From NCBI GenBank assembly GCA_028277665.1, contig JANQFU010000071.1, positions 1-35,422 of the forward strand: a stretch of DNA of 35,422 nt, written 5' to 3'. Shown here piece by piece: positions 1 to 7,473 of this stretch. The position numbers were made by a program, and so were the translations under genes. The DNA is from Alphaproteobacteria bacterium. Lineage in GTDB: Bacteria; Pseudomonadota; Alphaproteobacteria; Micavibrionales; Micavibrionaceae. Under the pieces are notes generated by a model. The model ran no database searches. It saw only the letters and a program-made list of their open reading frames with translations, and was not told the DNA's origin. The first letter of the stretch is position 1; every line of letters begins with the position of its first letter.

Positions 1-6
1 CACGAC

Positions 7-197
7 TGTCCGGAAAAAGTTAACGCGTAATCCCGGAACCTGGACGAGCCATGAAAACCGACAGGTTTTCATCTGGCGAGACCTGGTATCCGGGATCTCA
101 ATCAGGAGACCCCGGCCCTGCGCAAAACCTCCGCTTATGCGGAGCTTTTGCTTGTCGGGGGTTGCGGGGTTTGGGGATATTAACCTTTTCCCGGACA
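7..197 (+). repeat. Structured dispersed repeat, copy A
   Basis: About 190 bp that closely matches 16258-16455. The ends pair: TGTCCGG with four A's and GTTAA at 7-23 pairs with TTAAC, four T's and CCGGACA at 180-197. Inside are an ATCCCGGA/TCCGGGAT pairing, a GAAAACC-GACA-GGTTTTC hairpin, and a second hairpin GCAAAA..CTCCGC-TTAT-GCGGAG..TTTTGC flanked by CCCCG/CGGGG. The copy lies about 135 bp upstream of the EamA gene. The short open frame at 51-296 crosses these stems and is not convincing as a gene. It could be a non-coding RNA or a non-autonomous mobile repeat. Confidence 0.7.
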
Positions 198-331
198 CTC
201 ATGCGTTTTCACAGGGGTAACAAAATTTTGACGGGTGGCGAGGTTCGCGTGATTCCCCCAGGAGCAAATAGACACGCGGAATTTTCGCGTGTATGAATAT
301 GGTGTATCCGGTTTTTAGCTTCAGGGTTCTT

Positions 332-1222
332 ATGCACCGCACAGAAAACTCCCTTAATCTCGGTATTCTGATCGCGCTTGTGAGTGCGGCCCTGTTCGGT
401 GTGTATCCGAACGCCGCGCGCGGGGTTTACGAGGCCGGAGGCGATGCGGTTTTTGTGATTCTTGTCACAACCGTTTGCCGGATGCTGGGGCTTACCCTGT
501 TTTGTCTGGCGACGAAAAAAGCCCTCTTTCAGGATCGTGTGAACACGAGGCGGAACATGCTCGGTGGATTTTTGCAGGCTGCCAGCGTCACCTGCATTTT
601 CTTTTCCCTGAATTATCTCTCCGGCCCGGTTATGATTACGCTGTTGTTTACGCATACGCTGATGCAGCTTCTCTTTCTTGCATTTCGCGGGGAGATGCGT
701 ATTGATGCCGTAAATCTGTCTTGTACGCTTGCGGCTCTTCTCGGCCTGTCTATGGTCGTGAATATCTGGAGCAGCGAAAATACGGTCTCCTGGATCGGCG
801 TTGCGATTGTTATGGGCGGTGCGCTGGCAACGACCGGGCGGATGTATATCTTTGAGAAATCTTCCGGAAATGCGTCGGCGGCTGTGGTCGGGGCCGAGAA
901 TTTCATTTTTGCCTCGATTTGCGTTTGTGCGCTTTTGCTCTATAAAACGCCGGATCTTCCCCAGAGCCTTGACGGATATCTGTTCATGGCGGCGGCTGCG
1001 GGGACGCTTGTTCTCGCAACATTCGGGATGTTTTATGGCGTTGCACTTGCCGGGGCGTTTCGATTCAGCCTGTTCCTGAAACTCGAGCCTGTGTTTAACG
1101 CCGTTTTCGCCGTGCTTCTTTTGGGCGAGTTGCTCGCGCCGGTTCAGTATATCGGCATGCTCCTCGTTATCGGAAGCATGGCCGTGTTCAAGGTGTTTGA
1201 CAGACAAAAAGCCATGTCTTGA
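332..1222 (+). CDS. EamA/DMT-superfamily transporter
   Basis: Inner-membrane permease of the drug/metabolite transporter superfamily, probably an exporter of a small metabolite; the substrate cannot be read from sequence. The 296-residue product is about ten hydrophobic segments with short polar turns, the usual two-repeat EamA layout. The second repeat ends with the typical glutamate-containing stretch (FLKLEPVFNAVFAVLLLGE, about residues 249-267) followed by a final helix and a short basic tail. I chose the ATG at 332 because an AGGG ribosome-binding-like stretch precedes it; an in-frame ATG at 293 would add 13 residues that look less like a transporter start. The MFS gene follows on the same strand after 97 bp. 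A scrap of a second EamA gene end lies after that MFS gene. Confidence 0.85.
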   Translation: MHRTENSLNLGILIALVSAALFGVYPNAARGVYEAGGDAVFVILVTTVCRMLGLTLFCLATKKALFQDRVNTRRNMLGGFLQAASVTCIFFSLNYLSGPVMITLLFTHTLMQLLFLAFRGEMRIDAVNLSCTLAALLGLSMVVNIWSSENTVSWIGVAIVMGGALATTGRMYIFEKSSGNASAAVVGAENFIFASICVCALLLYKTPDLPQSLDGYLFMAAAAGTLVLATFGMFYGVALAGAFRFSLFLKLEPVFNAVFAVLLLGELLAPVQYIGMLLVIGSMAVFKVFDRQKAMS

Positions 1223-1319
1223 CCTTCGTTTGTTATGATATTGAAATATTTGATTCTACTTTCAAATTATTATACGTTTTTTAGGAACAGAGAGATCAAC
1301 TCGCAAAACAGGATTTTCC

Positions 1320-2570
1320 ATGACCTCCGAAAAACGCATTCTTCCGGCACAATTTTTTGACGTGTTTCCGGCGATGGTTGCCATGTTCGCAATCAGCGCG
1401 ACCTTCTCGCTCTATAATTTTGCGCTTTTTGAAACGGTCATGAACAATGGCTGGCCGAGTTCTTTTGTGACCCTCGTTTTTAATGGCTGTTTTGTCATGT
1501 GCATCGCGGGATTTATCGCATTGCTGTTCCGGCCCATGCTCGCTTTGCGGCCCGGGGTAATGCTCGCCGGAACGCTTATTGCAGCATTTACGGCCTGCAT
1601 TTTGTTCATGAACGCCGATCATAAGGCAGTTTGGGTGCTCTCCATGCTGTATCTGGGAGGATACAGCGTTCTCTGGCACCAGAATGTGCGTTTGACCCTG
1701 ATCGAGAACGCAAAAAAGGGTGAATACGCCCGGGTTTTTAGCCTTTATGCCATCAGCCATATTGCCGGAAATCTGAGCGGGGCCTTTTTATACAATACAC
1801 TCTACCCCGCGGTGTCGGTGCCTGTGCTGCTCTTGCTCTGTTATGCGATCGCGTTGCTCGCGCTTACGCTTTATCCGCGCCGAAAAGAGCAGAAACCTTT
1901 TCAGGGGCATGAGGTTCCGTCGTTGCGACGGTTTGGAAATCTTTTGCGCTCTATACCTGCGTTATGGATCATTTGTATTGCCTCCGGCTTTATCGGGGAA
2001 ACGTATTTTAACTTTCTGACGCCGTTCTTAAAATCCAGCGGCATCGATTCGCAACAAGCACTCACATGCCTGACCGCGTTCATGATTGGCGGTGTGGCTG
2101 TTAAATTTCCAGTGGCCTGGATGATGGACCGCTTCGGCTTTTTGAGGGTGTCCTTCTTTTTGTCCGGGCTCGCCATCTCTTTTAATGGCAGTATAATCTG
2201 GCGTGGTGGTGCGTTAATCGCTGCGCTCGCCGTTCTGGTTAACCTTAATCTGTTTCTTATGCCTGCGAGTGCGCCTGTTCTTCTCTGGGCTGTGTGCTTT
2301 ATGATCGGGGCATGCCTGAGTTCTCTGACGATTGTCGGCGATACGGCCGTGGCTTCCGGGCTGCCCAAACGCGATCATCAGGAAGGCGTGACGATGTCTA
2401 TTCTCGTTTATTTTCTGGGCGGACTTCTTGGGAATTCTCTGGTCGGTCCGGCAATGGATCATGTGCATGCAGTGGCGTTTCCTGCTTTAACGATTGTCTT
2501 TATTGGCCTAATGACGGTGGGGCTTGTCATTGTGCGGCAGCAGACGGTAAATAAAGAAAGCACCGTATAA
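1320..2570 (+). CDS. MFS transporter
   Basis: Predicted 416-residue inner-membrane transporter of the major facilitator superfamily. The product has about twelve hydrophobic segments with a charged central loop near residues 180-200 (YPRRKEQKPFQGHE), which is the usual 6+6 division. The loop after the eighth helix carries a KFPVAWMMDRFGFLR stretch resembling the MFS 'G-x-x-x-D-R-x-G' loop. Substrate unknown. The ATG at 1320 is preceded by CAGGA at a usable distance. The gap upstream is AT-rich (1223-1319), so the gene may have its own promoter, but I cannot place one firmly. The EamA remnant directly after its stop suggests this gene was inserted into, or survived next to, a duplicated EamA locus. 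Confidence 0.82.
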   Translation: MTSEKRILPAQFFDVFPAMVAMFAISATFSLYNFALFETVMNNGWPSSFVTLVFNGCFVMCIAGFIALLFRPMLALRPGVMLAGTLIAAFTACILFMNADHKAVWVLSMLYLGGYSVLWHQNVRLTLIENAKKGEYARVFSLYAISHIAGNLSGAFLYNTLYPAVSVPVLLLLCYAIALLALTLYPRRKEQKPFQGHEVPSLRRFGNLLRSIPALWIICIASGFIGETYFNFLTPFLKSSGIDSQQALTCLTAFMIGGVAVKFPVAWMMDRFGFLRVSFFLSGLAISFNGSIIWRGGALIAALAVLVNLNLFLMPASAPVLLWAVCFMIGACLSSLTIVGDTAVASGLPKRDHQEGVTMSILVYFLGGLLGNSLVGPAMDHVHAVAFPALTIVFIGLMTVGLVIVRQQTVNKESTV

Positions 2571-2572
2571 TC

Positions 2573-2620
2573 AGAAGCATGGCCGTGCTCAAGCTGTTCG
2601 ACGGATTAAAAACGGGCTAG
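2573..2620 (+). pseudogene. 3' remnant of a second EamA gene
   Basis: Read in frame from 2573, this stretch encodes RSMAVLKLFDGLKTG and a stop. The intact EamA gene at 332-1222 ends GSMAVFKVFDRQKAMS. The nucleotide match is also clear (AGCATGGCCGTG followed by TCAAG in both). Only the last 15 codons remain and nothing upstream continues it, because the MFS gene ends 2 bp before. This is best explained as the leftover end of a duplicated EamA gene after deletion or replacement. Confidence 0.7.
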
Positions 2621-2688
2621 AAACCAAAGAATCCTGTATTTCTGCGCTTCAGGAGTGAGGATTTAGCGTCCTTTTTAGGATTCAGATC

Positions 2689-2720
2689 TTGACAAACCTC
2701 GAATAATATAGGAATATAGT
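2689..2720 (+). promoter_or_regulatory. Possible sigma70-type promoter
   Basis: TTGACA at 2689-2694, followed after about 17-18 bp by GAATAT/AATATA at 2712-2718. A start would fall near 2725, immediately before the hairpin at 2728-2753. It would serve the gene at 2783. The -10 match is only moderate. Confidence 0.4.
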
Positions 2721-2727
2721 CTTCATC

Positions 2728-2756
2728 AACGCCACAGGTTCGTCTGTGGCGTTTTC
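2728..2756 (+). terminator. Intrinsic terminator-like hairpin
   Basis: A perfect 10-bp stem, AACGCCACAG (2728-2737) and CTGTGGCGTT (2744-2753), with a 6-base loop, running into a short T-rich stretch. It may end the EamA/MFS transcription unit. If the promoter just upstream is real, it would instead sit at the very 5' end of the message for the gene at 2783, as an attenuator or a stabilising leader hairpin. Confidence 0.6.
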
Positions 2757-2782
2757 TTATGGCTGGAGCGAAGGGGAATCTT

Positions 2783-3808
2783 ATGAGCTTTTTTAAGGTG
2801 TTTGCCGATTTTCTGAAAGGGCCCGTTGGAAACAATCTGGATAACGATCCGGAGGACGTACGTACGACAAAGAAAAACCTGCGTGCTGCCGGATATTTCG
2901 ATTACGAAGACGAGGCGGAGAACGGCTATATTACACGGGAGCTTGATCGGGCTATCCGGACGTTTCAACGTGAAAAGGAAATCCGGGAAGACGGACGCCT
3001 TTATCCCGCCGGAGAAACGGAGCGCACAATTTTTCAAACTCTTGAGAACAAGAATCCCGGTCCTTATTTCGAGGCCATGGATGACGATGGTGGAACTGTC
3101 GGGTTTGGAGGCAACGTGTCCGGACATCTTGAGCCAGGCCGAAAAAAAGAGCGTTTGTCTTTTATTACGATGGCAAATGCGGAAGAGCCCGAAGAACCGG
3201 AGGAATCGGATGAGCCGGATTGTCGCACGGAAATGGAGCGGGTCAATGCTGCTGAAGCGGCCCTTGCCGAGGCAGAGGCGGCTTTCGAGCGGGCGAGGCA
3301 TGAATATGAGGCGGCTCTTCAAAAACTGAACGAATTGAGAACGGAGCCGGAAAACACAGACGGTGACAAGGGCGGGAAAAAAGACTGCGGAGACATCGCA
3401 AGAGAACTCGCCAACGAGCAGTTGCAACTTGTGTCACTGAACCAGAAACTTACGAAGGCTCTGGCGGAGTCAAATGTTGCTCTTGAAGAGTTAAGGGAAA
3501 CAGAAAGGGAATATAATCAGATGAAAGTGGCAAAATTATTCGGGAAAGCACTTCCGAATGGAACTGACATCGGAGGAGGGAGACGAGGATTAATAAAAGG
3601 AATTCCGGGGCTTGTCTTGGATATAGCAGATGCTTATAAGGAAAACGAAGAAGAGGAGGCTATTAGGAAAAAACTGGTAGAGGCTCGCGAGAAATATAAT
3701 TATTTCCAATGGCTTATTGAGGAGCAGGATAAGTGGATTGCCGAGACAGAAAACAATATCGCTCGGTTGAAAGAGTTGTATGCGAGTTCGGGGTGTGAGA
3801 AACGATAA
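2783..3808 (+). CDS. Peptidoglycan-binding-like coiled-coil protein
   Basis: Uncharacterised 341-residue protein. Residues about 25-88 resemble a peptidoglycan_binding_1-type module: repeated-helix spacing with NLRAAGYF, then a TRELDRAIRTFQRE stretch, then a DGRLYPAGETERTI stretch. An acidic linker rich in Glu and Pro follows (about 132-146). After it come long Ala/Glu/Leu-rich heptad stretches that predict coiled coils. No signal peptide or membrane helix is visible, so if it binds cell wall the export route is unclear; the module may have another role. The start at 2783 was preferred to the ATG at 2759 because AAGGGGA sits at the right distance. Its 3' end overlaps the start of the first lipoprotein duplication unit. 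Confidence 0.6.
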   Translation: MSFFKVFADFLKGPVGNNLDNDPEDVRTTKKNLRAAGYFDYEDEAENGYITRELDRAIRTFQREKEIREDGRLYPAGETERTIFQTLENKNPGPYFEAMDDDGGTVGFGGNVSGHLEPGRKKERLSFITMANAEEPEEPEESDEPDCRTEMERVNAAEAALAEAEAAFERARHEYEAALQKLNELRTEPENTDGDKGGKKDCGDIARELANEQLQLVSLNQKLTKALAESNVALEELRETEREYNQMKVAKLFGKALPNGTDIGGGRRGLIKGIPGLVLDIADAYKENEEEEAIRKKLVEAREKYNYFQWLIEEQDKWIAETENNIARLKELYASSGCEKR

Positions 3809-3821
3809 GGGACAATTTTGT

Positions 3822-4535
3822 TTATTTCTCTTTTAATGTCTCCAGCGTTGTCCGGGAATTCTCGAGACGTTTTTGGTTTCGTTCGTTTTGCTCTTCGAGG
3901 TCGGCGAGGTAATCCCAGAGATATTCGGTGTCTTGGTATCCCTGTGCTTTGAGGTCGAGGGCAAGGGCTTTGCGTTCTTCTTCGGATTTTTTGAGGAAAT
4001 CCTCAAGCCACGTTAAAGATCGGTCCAGTTCTACCGGGACTTTATTGTCCGGTGCGGCAAGGTGTGACAGACGATTTCGGCGCAGGGCAGAGTCTTCGAT
4101 AACAGCCGTATGAATGGCGGCCTGCCTGAAATAAAAACCGGCTTTTTCCGGGGCCCGGATTTTCGGCGGGCCGTAGGCGTAGAGCATGGCCATCCTGACG
4201 ATGAGAGGGTCATCCTGCATGAAATCGTTTCGGTGCAGATCTTCGTAGGTTTTCAGGGCATGCGAAAGATCCTGTTCGACGCAGAGTCCGCCTTCATAAG
4301 CAAGGGCCTCTGTGATGCGGCGTGATTTGTTATTTCTGTCGTTCCCGGAAGGTCTTAGATATGTTTGTATAAAATCATCGCATGACTCGAGACCCATTTC
4401 ATGAAGCATCGCTGTGATGTCTTCAGGAGGTGTCTGAGGAAAATAGTTTATGTCCTCTTCCCCGGGGGAACAGGAGACAAGCAAAACGGCCGCGAGGCAT
4501 GTCAGGACGAAAGTTTTCATGATTTTGAGTAGCAT
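3822..4535 (-). CDS. Sel1-like repeat lipoprotein, copy 1
   Basis: Predicted 237-residue lipoprotein. The N-terminus is a signal peptide with lipobox LVSC, Cys22 counted from the first Met (or Cys17 from the second Met at residue 6). The mature part has two degenerate Sel1-like helical repeats: EALAYEGGLCVEQDLSHAL and MAMLYAYGPPKIRAPEKAGF. A charged, probably coiled-coil C-terminus is rich in Glu, Arg and Asn. Sel1-like proteins usually act as protein-protein adaptors; no specific role can be given here. No strong ribosome-binding site precedes either candidate start. The gene runs against the upstream plus-strand gene and ends 13 bp from it. It is the diverged tandem copy of the gene at 4605-5306. 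Confidence 0.72.
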   Translation of the reverse strand: MLLKIMKTFVLTCLAAVLLVSCSPGEEDINYFPQTPPEDITAMLHEMGLESCDDFIQTYLRPSGNDRNNKSRRITEALAYEGGLCVEQDLSHALKTYEDLHRNDFMQDDPLIVRMAMLYAYGPPKIRAPEKAGFYFRQAAIHTAVIEDSALRRNRLSHLAAPDNKVPVELDRSLTWLEDFLKKSEEERKALALDLKAQGYQDTEYLWDYLADLEEQNERNQKRLENSRTTLETLKEK

Positions 4536-4604
4536 AATGAAGGGAGCGCATCAACTCGGGGGCGCGGGAAGCGAACGATAAGAGACAACTTTGTTTATTT
4601 CTCT

Positions 4605-5306
4605 TTATAATGTCTCCAGCGTTGTCCGGGAATTCTCGAGACGTTTTTGGTTTCGTTCGTTTTGCTCTTCAAGGTCGGCGAGGTAATCCCAGAGATATTC
4701 GGTGCCTTGGTATCCCTGTGCTTTGAGGTCGAGGGCAAGGGCTTTGCGTTCTTCTTCGGATTTTTTGAGGAAATTCTGGAGCCAGAGGAGTGCAACGTTA
4801 ATATTTTGGGGCGGCGGGCCGTCCGGATTTGCCAGACCTGAAAGAAGCTGATGTCTTAGGGCTGGATCCTTGATAACAGCCGTATGAATGGCGGCCTGCC
4901 TGAAATAAAAACCGGCTTTTTCCGGTGCCCGGATTTCCGGCGGGCCGTAGGCGTAGAGCATGGCCATTTTTACGCACCAGGTCTCTATCATAAGGTCGTT
5001 TTGGTACAGATACGTGTAAAGTGCCAAGGCGCGGGAAAGGTCCTGCGCGACGCAAAAGCCGCGTTCATAAGCAATGGCTTCAAGGACGCGGCGGGAGGCT
5101 TCTCTTGTATCGTCGTCGGACGCTTTGAAGTGGGTCTTTATATAGTCCGCGCATGAGTCGAGTCCGATCGAGCGGAGAGCTTCTTTCTCTTCTTGCGGTG
5201 TCATGACAGGAAAATAATTTATGTTCTCTTCCCCGGGGGAACAGGAGACAAGCAAAACGGCCGCGAGGCATGTCAGGACGAAAGTTTTCATGATTTTGAG
5301 TAGCAT
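4605..5306 (-). CDS. Sel1-like repeat lipoprotein, copy 2
   Basis: Predicted 233-residue lipoprotein, paralogue of the gene at 3822-4535. The first 24 residues are identical, including the signal peptide and lipobox LVSC. The last 65 or so residues are nearly identical as well, but copy 2 ends a few codons earlier (TTLETL instead of TTLETLKEK) because of a small change near the stop. The middle, about residues 35-165, is diverged but keeps the Sel1-like spacing (EAIAYERGFCVAQDLSRAL, MAMLYAYGPPEIRAPEKAGF). It lies upstream of copy 1 in transcription order with about 70 bp between them, so the two could be co-transcribed. Function unknown. Confidence 0.72.
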   Translation of the reverse strand: MLLKIMKTFVLTCLAAVLLVSCSPGEENINYFPVMTPQEEKEALRSIGLDSCADYIKTHFKASDDDTREASRRVLEAIAYERGFCVAQDLSRALALYTYLYQNDLMIETWCVKMAMLYAYGPPEIRAPEKAGFYFRQAAIHTAVIKDPALRHQLLSGLANPDGPPPQNINVALLWLQNFLKKSEEERKALALDLKAQGYQGTEYLWDYLADLEEQNERNQKRLENSRTTLETL

Positions 5307-5343
5307 AATGAAGGGAGTGCATCAACCCGGGGGCACGGGAAAC

Positions 5344-5364
5344 ACGGCAATCGCCTGAAGTTAT
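5344..5364. repeat. Short dispersed repeat, copy 1
   Basis: These 21 bp match 33411-33431 with a single difference, in the same orientation. Here they lie just upstream of the lipoprotein tandem unit. At 33.4 kb they form the point where the IS630 transposase homology stops. The origin of the match is unknown; it may be an element end. Confidence 0.45.
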
Positions 5365-5398
5365 ATAGTGATTTTGAATAAGAATTACACGCTCTATC

Positions 5399-5480
5399 TG
5401 TCATTGCGAGGAGGCAACGCCGACGAAGCAATCCAGAGTTTACTGGATTGCCGCGCTCCCTCCGGTCGCTCGCAATGACA
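5399..5480. repeat. REP/MITE-like palindromic repeat 1
   Basis: An 82-bp element bounded by the perfect inverted repeat TGTCATTGCGAG (5399-5410) and CTCGCAATGACA (5469-5480). A second inner inverted repeat is CAATCCAG (5429-5436) and CTGGATTG (5443-5450). Sequences of this 'cattgcgag ... gcaatccag' type are familiar as dispersed palindromic repeats in several bacterial groups. It is non-coding. Confidence 0.75.
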
Positions 5481-5560
5481 ACGAGACATCCGATTTTTAT
5501 CGCGAAAGACTATAAATGCTGAATACAAGAAATACATAAAGTATTCAGAAACATGTAAAA

Positions 5561-5647
5561 CCGTTATCCTCCGACTTGTTCGGAGGATCCATTCATCCGC
5601 CAGCGCAGGCTTTGAAATGGATCCTCTGCCTTCGCAGAGGATGACGG
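5561..5647. repeat. REP/MITE-like palindromic repeat 2
   Basis: An 87-bp element with near-perfect ends CCGTTATCCTC (5561-5571) and GAGGATGACGG (5637-5647). Each arm is a perfect 9-bp hairpin: ATCCTCCGA/TCGGAGGAT at 5566-5588 and ATCCTCTGC/GCAGAGGAT at 5621-5642. The arms are joined through GGATCCATT and AATGGATCC. It lies about 60 bp upstream of a small gene. A possible degraded relative is near 35167-35195. Confidence 0.7.
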
Positions 5648-5706
5648 AATTTAGTTATATCAATGCTCTATGGTTTGCACGTTGTATTTCAGGAAAGGAG
5701 AGTATC

Positions 5707-5865
5707 ATGACCAAAGCCGAAAGAGACACACAGATTGCCGCGCAGGAGCAGGTTGTTGCGGAGAAAAAAGCTCTTATGGATGACGCTGCCGCGGCCGTTC
5801 AGGCGGCACAGGCGGCGCTTGATGCGGCATTGTCCGCTTTTGATGCCTGTCAGGGGGAACGATAG
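5707..5865 (+). CDS. Small Ala-rich helical protein (52 aa)
   Basis: A 52-codon gene that I accept because of a textbook ribosome-binding site (AAAGGAG) at 5693-5699, 7 bp before the ATG. The product starts MTKAERDTQIAAQEQ and is almost entirely Ala, Gln, Glu and Lys in a pattern that predicts one continuous amphipathic helix or coiled coil, ending in CQGER. It has no signal peptide or transmembrane segment. I do not recognise a family. The longer open frame beginning at 5617 runs through the palindromic repeat and has no ribosome-binding site, so I did not use that start. The neighbour downstream is glmU, 121 bp away. Confidence 0.6.
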   Translation: MTKAERDTQIAAQEQVVAEKKALMDDAAAAVQAAQAALDAALSAFDACQGER

Positions 5866-5986
5866 TCGTTTGCATTTCAGAGAAATTATGCTATCCGGAA
5901 ATCATCATAATTTTATAAACCCCACGCTCAAAGGCCCTCTTTCGACAGGAAGACTCTTGCCCTGCCTCTGACTCTGGATGGAAAAC

Positions 5987-7357
5987 ATGTCTGATCGTCT
6001 CCTTGCCTGTGTCATTCTCGCTGCCGGAAAAGGCACACGGATGAAATCCGATCTGCCGAAAGTCGTTCATCCGCTTGCGGGACGGCCGATGCTGTCCTGG
6101 ATTCTGGAGACGGCCGAAAGCCTGAACCCCGCGAAAATAGTGGTCGTGGTCGGCCCGGATATGCCGGAGGTCGAGAAGCTGGCCGGCACGCATGGGACCG
6201 TCTTGCAGGACCGGCAACGCGGCACGGCCGACGCCGTCCGCGCGGCCCTGCCAAAGCTGGACGGATTTCGCGGAGATGTCCTCGTCCTGATCGGGGATAT
6301 GCCCTGTATCTCCGCTGAAACGCTGCGCGCACTTGTGACCGCGCGGCATGCGACGGCGGACAGGAACAAGACCGCCGATATCGGGCTGTCAATCCTTGCC
6401 GCCGACTATCCGGACCCGACCGGCCTTGGCCGGATGATCCTGTCCGCGGACGGCACGCTCGAGAGAATTGTTGAAGAAAAAGATGCCACCCCGGCGGAGC
6501 GCGAGGTCACACTGTGCAATTGCGGGGCAATGTGTATGGATGCCGAACGTCTGGCGCGCTGGATTGAGCGGATCGGCTGCGACAATGCACAAAACGAATT
6601 TTACCTGACCGATCTTCCCAAAATCGCCGCCGCGGACGGAGCGGCAACCCGCATCGCGCGCGCGGCAGACCCGCTCGAGGTTCAGGGCGTGAACACGCGC
6701 GCGGATCTTGCCGTACTGGAGACGCACACCCAAAGCCGCCTGCGCCGGGCGGCAATGCTCTCCGGTGTCACGATGACCGCGCCGGAGACGGTCTGGCTTC
6801 ATTGGGATACTGTTCTGGCCGAAGACGTTAAAATCGGCCCGCATGTTGTTTTCGGACCGGGCGTCCGGGTTGAAAAGGGCGCCGTCATTGAGGCGTTTTC
6901 ACACCTCGAAGGCGCACAAGTCGGGCCAAAGGCGAAAGTCGGGCCTTATGCACGGCTGCGCCCCGGCGCGGTTCTGGAGGCCGGCAGCAAAGTCGGAAAT
7001 TTTGTCGAGCTCAAAAACGCGCGGCTCGGTGAAGGCGCAAAAGCCAACCACCTGACGTATCTCGGCGACGCCGAAATCGGCGCGCATGCGAATATCGGCG
7101 CGGGCACGATTACCTGTAATTATGACGGGTTTGACAAATACCGGACCGAGATCGGCGCAAATGTCATGGTCGGATCGAACACGGCCCTGATCGCCCCGAT
7201 TAGAATCGGGGACGGCGCCTATATCGGCGCGGGAAGCACGCTCAGCCATGACGTCCCCGAAGACGCGCTGGCCCTGACCCGCGCGGAGATCACGCTCCGC
7301 GACGGCTGGGCCGACACCTTCCGCCGCCGGAAGGTAGATACAGAACGCAAAAAATAG
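5987..7357 (+). CDS. glmU: Bifunctional UDP-GlcNAc synthesis enzyme GlmU
   Basis: Cytoplasmic enzyme that acetylates glucosamine-1-phosphate and then couples it to UTP to give UDP-N-acetylglucosamine, the precursor of peptidoglycan and lipopolysaccharide. The N-terminal uridylyltransferase has the LAAGKGTRMKSDLPKV nucleotide-binding signature near residues 11-26, QRGTADAV near 75-82 and a GDMPCIS stretch. The C-terminal half is a left-handed beta-helix of hexapeptide repeats (IGPHVVFGPGVRVEKGAVIEA and onward) with the acetyltransferase stretch LGDAEIGAHANIGAGTITCN. At 456 residues it is full length. The start at 5987 gives the usual family N-terminus (MSDRLLA); an in-frame ATG at 5978 would add three residues. 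It stands alone, with no glmS next to it. Confidence 0.96.
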   Translation: MSDRLLACVILAAGKGTRMKSDLPKVVHPLAGRPMLSWILETAESLNPAKIVVVVGPDMPEVEKLAGTHGTVLQDRQRGTADAVRAALPKLDGFRGDVLVLIGDMPCISAETLRALVTARHATADRNKTADIGLSILAADYPDPTGLGRMILSADGTLERIVEEKDATPAEREVTLCNCGAMCMDAERLARWIERIGCDNAQNEFYLTDLPKIAAADGAATRIARAADPLEVQGVNTRADLAVLETHTQSRLRRAAMLSGVTMTAPETVWLHWDTVLAEDVKIGPHVVFGPGVRVEKGAVIEAFSHLEGAQVGPKAKVGPYARLRPGAVLEAGSKVGNFVELKNARLGEGAKANHLTYLGDAEIGAHANIGAGTITCNYDGFDKYRTEIGANVMVGSNTALIAPIRIGDGAYIGAGSTLSHDVPEDALALTRAEITLRDGWADTFRRRKVDTERKK

Positions 7358-7407
7358 TCTCCAAATCCTTTGTCTTTCCTGCCCGGGACGGTCTGGCTAA
7401 AATTATA

Positions 7408-7413
7408 TTGACA
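7408..7413 (+). promoter_or_regulatory. Possible -35 box for the aminotransferase gene
   Basis: A perfect TTGACA lies 61 bp upstream of the GTG start at 7474. I find no good -10 hexamer at 16-18 bp spacing (TACGTA and TATTAC are poor fits), so this is only a suggestion of a promoter. Confidence 0.25.
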
Positions 7414-7473
7414 TAAGGCGAGAATCTTATTACGTAGATGCCATAATGCAGACAGATTTTTCCGGGGTTTATC

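Larger units (their letters stand above)
3801..5343. repeat. Tandem duplication of a ~770 bp unit
   Basis: Unit 1 (about 3801-4571) and unit 2 (about 4572-5343) carry the two lipoprotein genes. Both units start with AACGATAAG and a near-identical run through the 3' ends of the genes, and both finish with near-identical 5' gene ends plus about 40 bp of upstream sequence. The middle parts are clearly more diverged than the ends. Confidence 0.85.

Noticed and set aside
51..296. 81-codon open frame in the first copy of the structured repeat
   Set aside because: It reads through conserved stems, and the second copy does not keep the frame.
209..1207. 332-codon minus-strand open frame opposite the EamA gene
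   Set aside because: Very His-, Arg- and Lys-rich antisense translation; the plus frame is a clear membrane protein.
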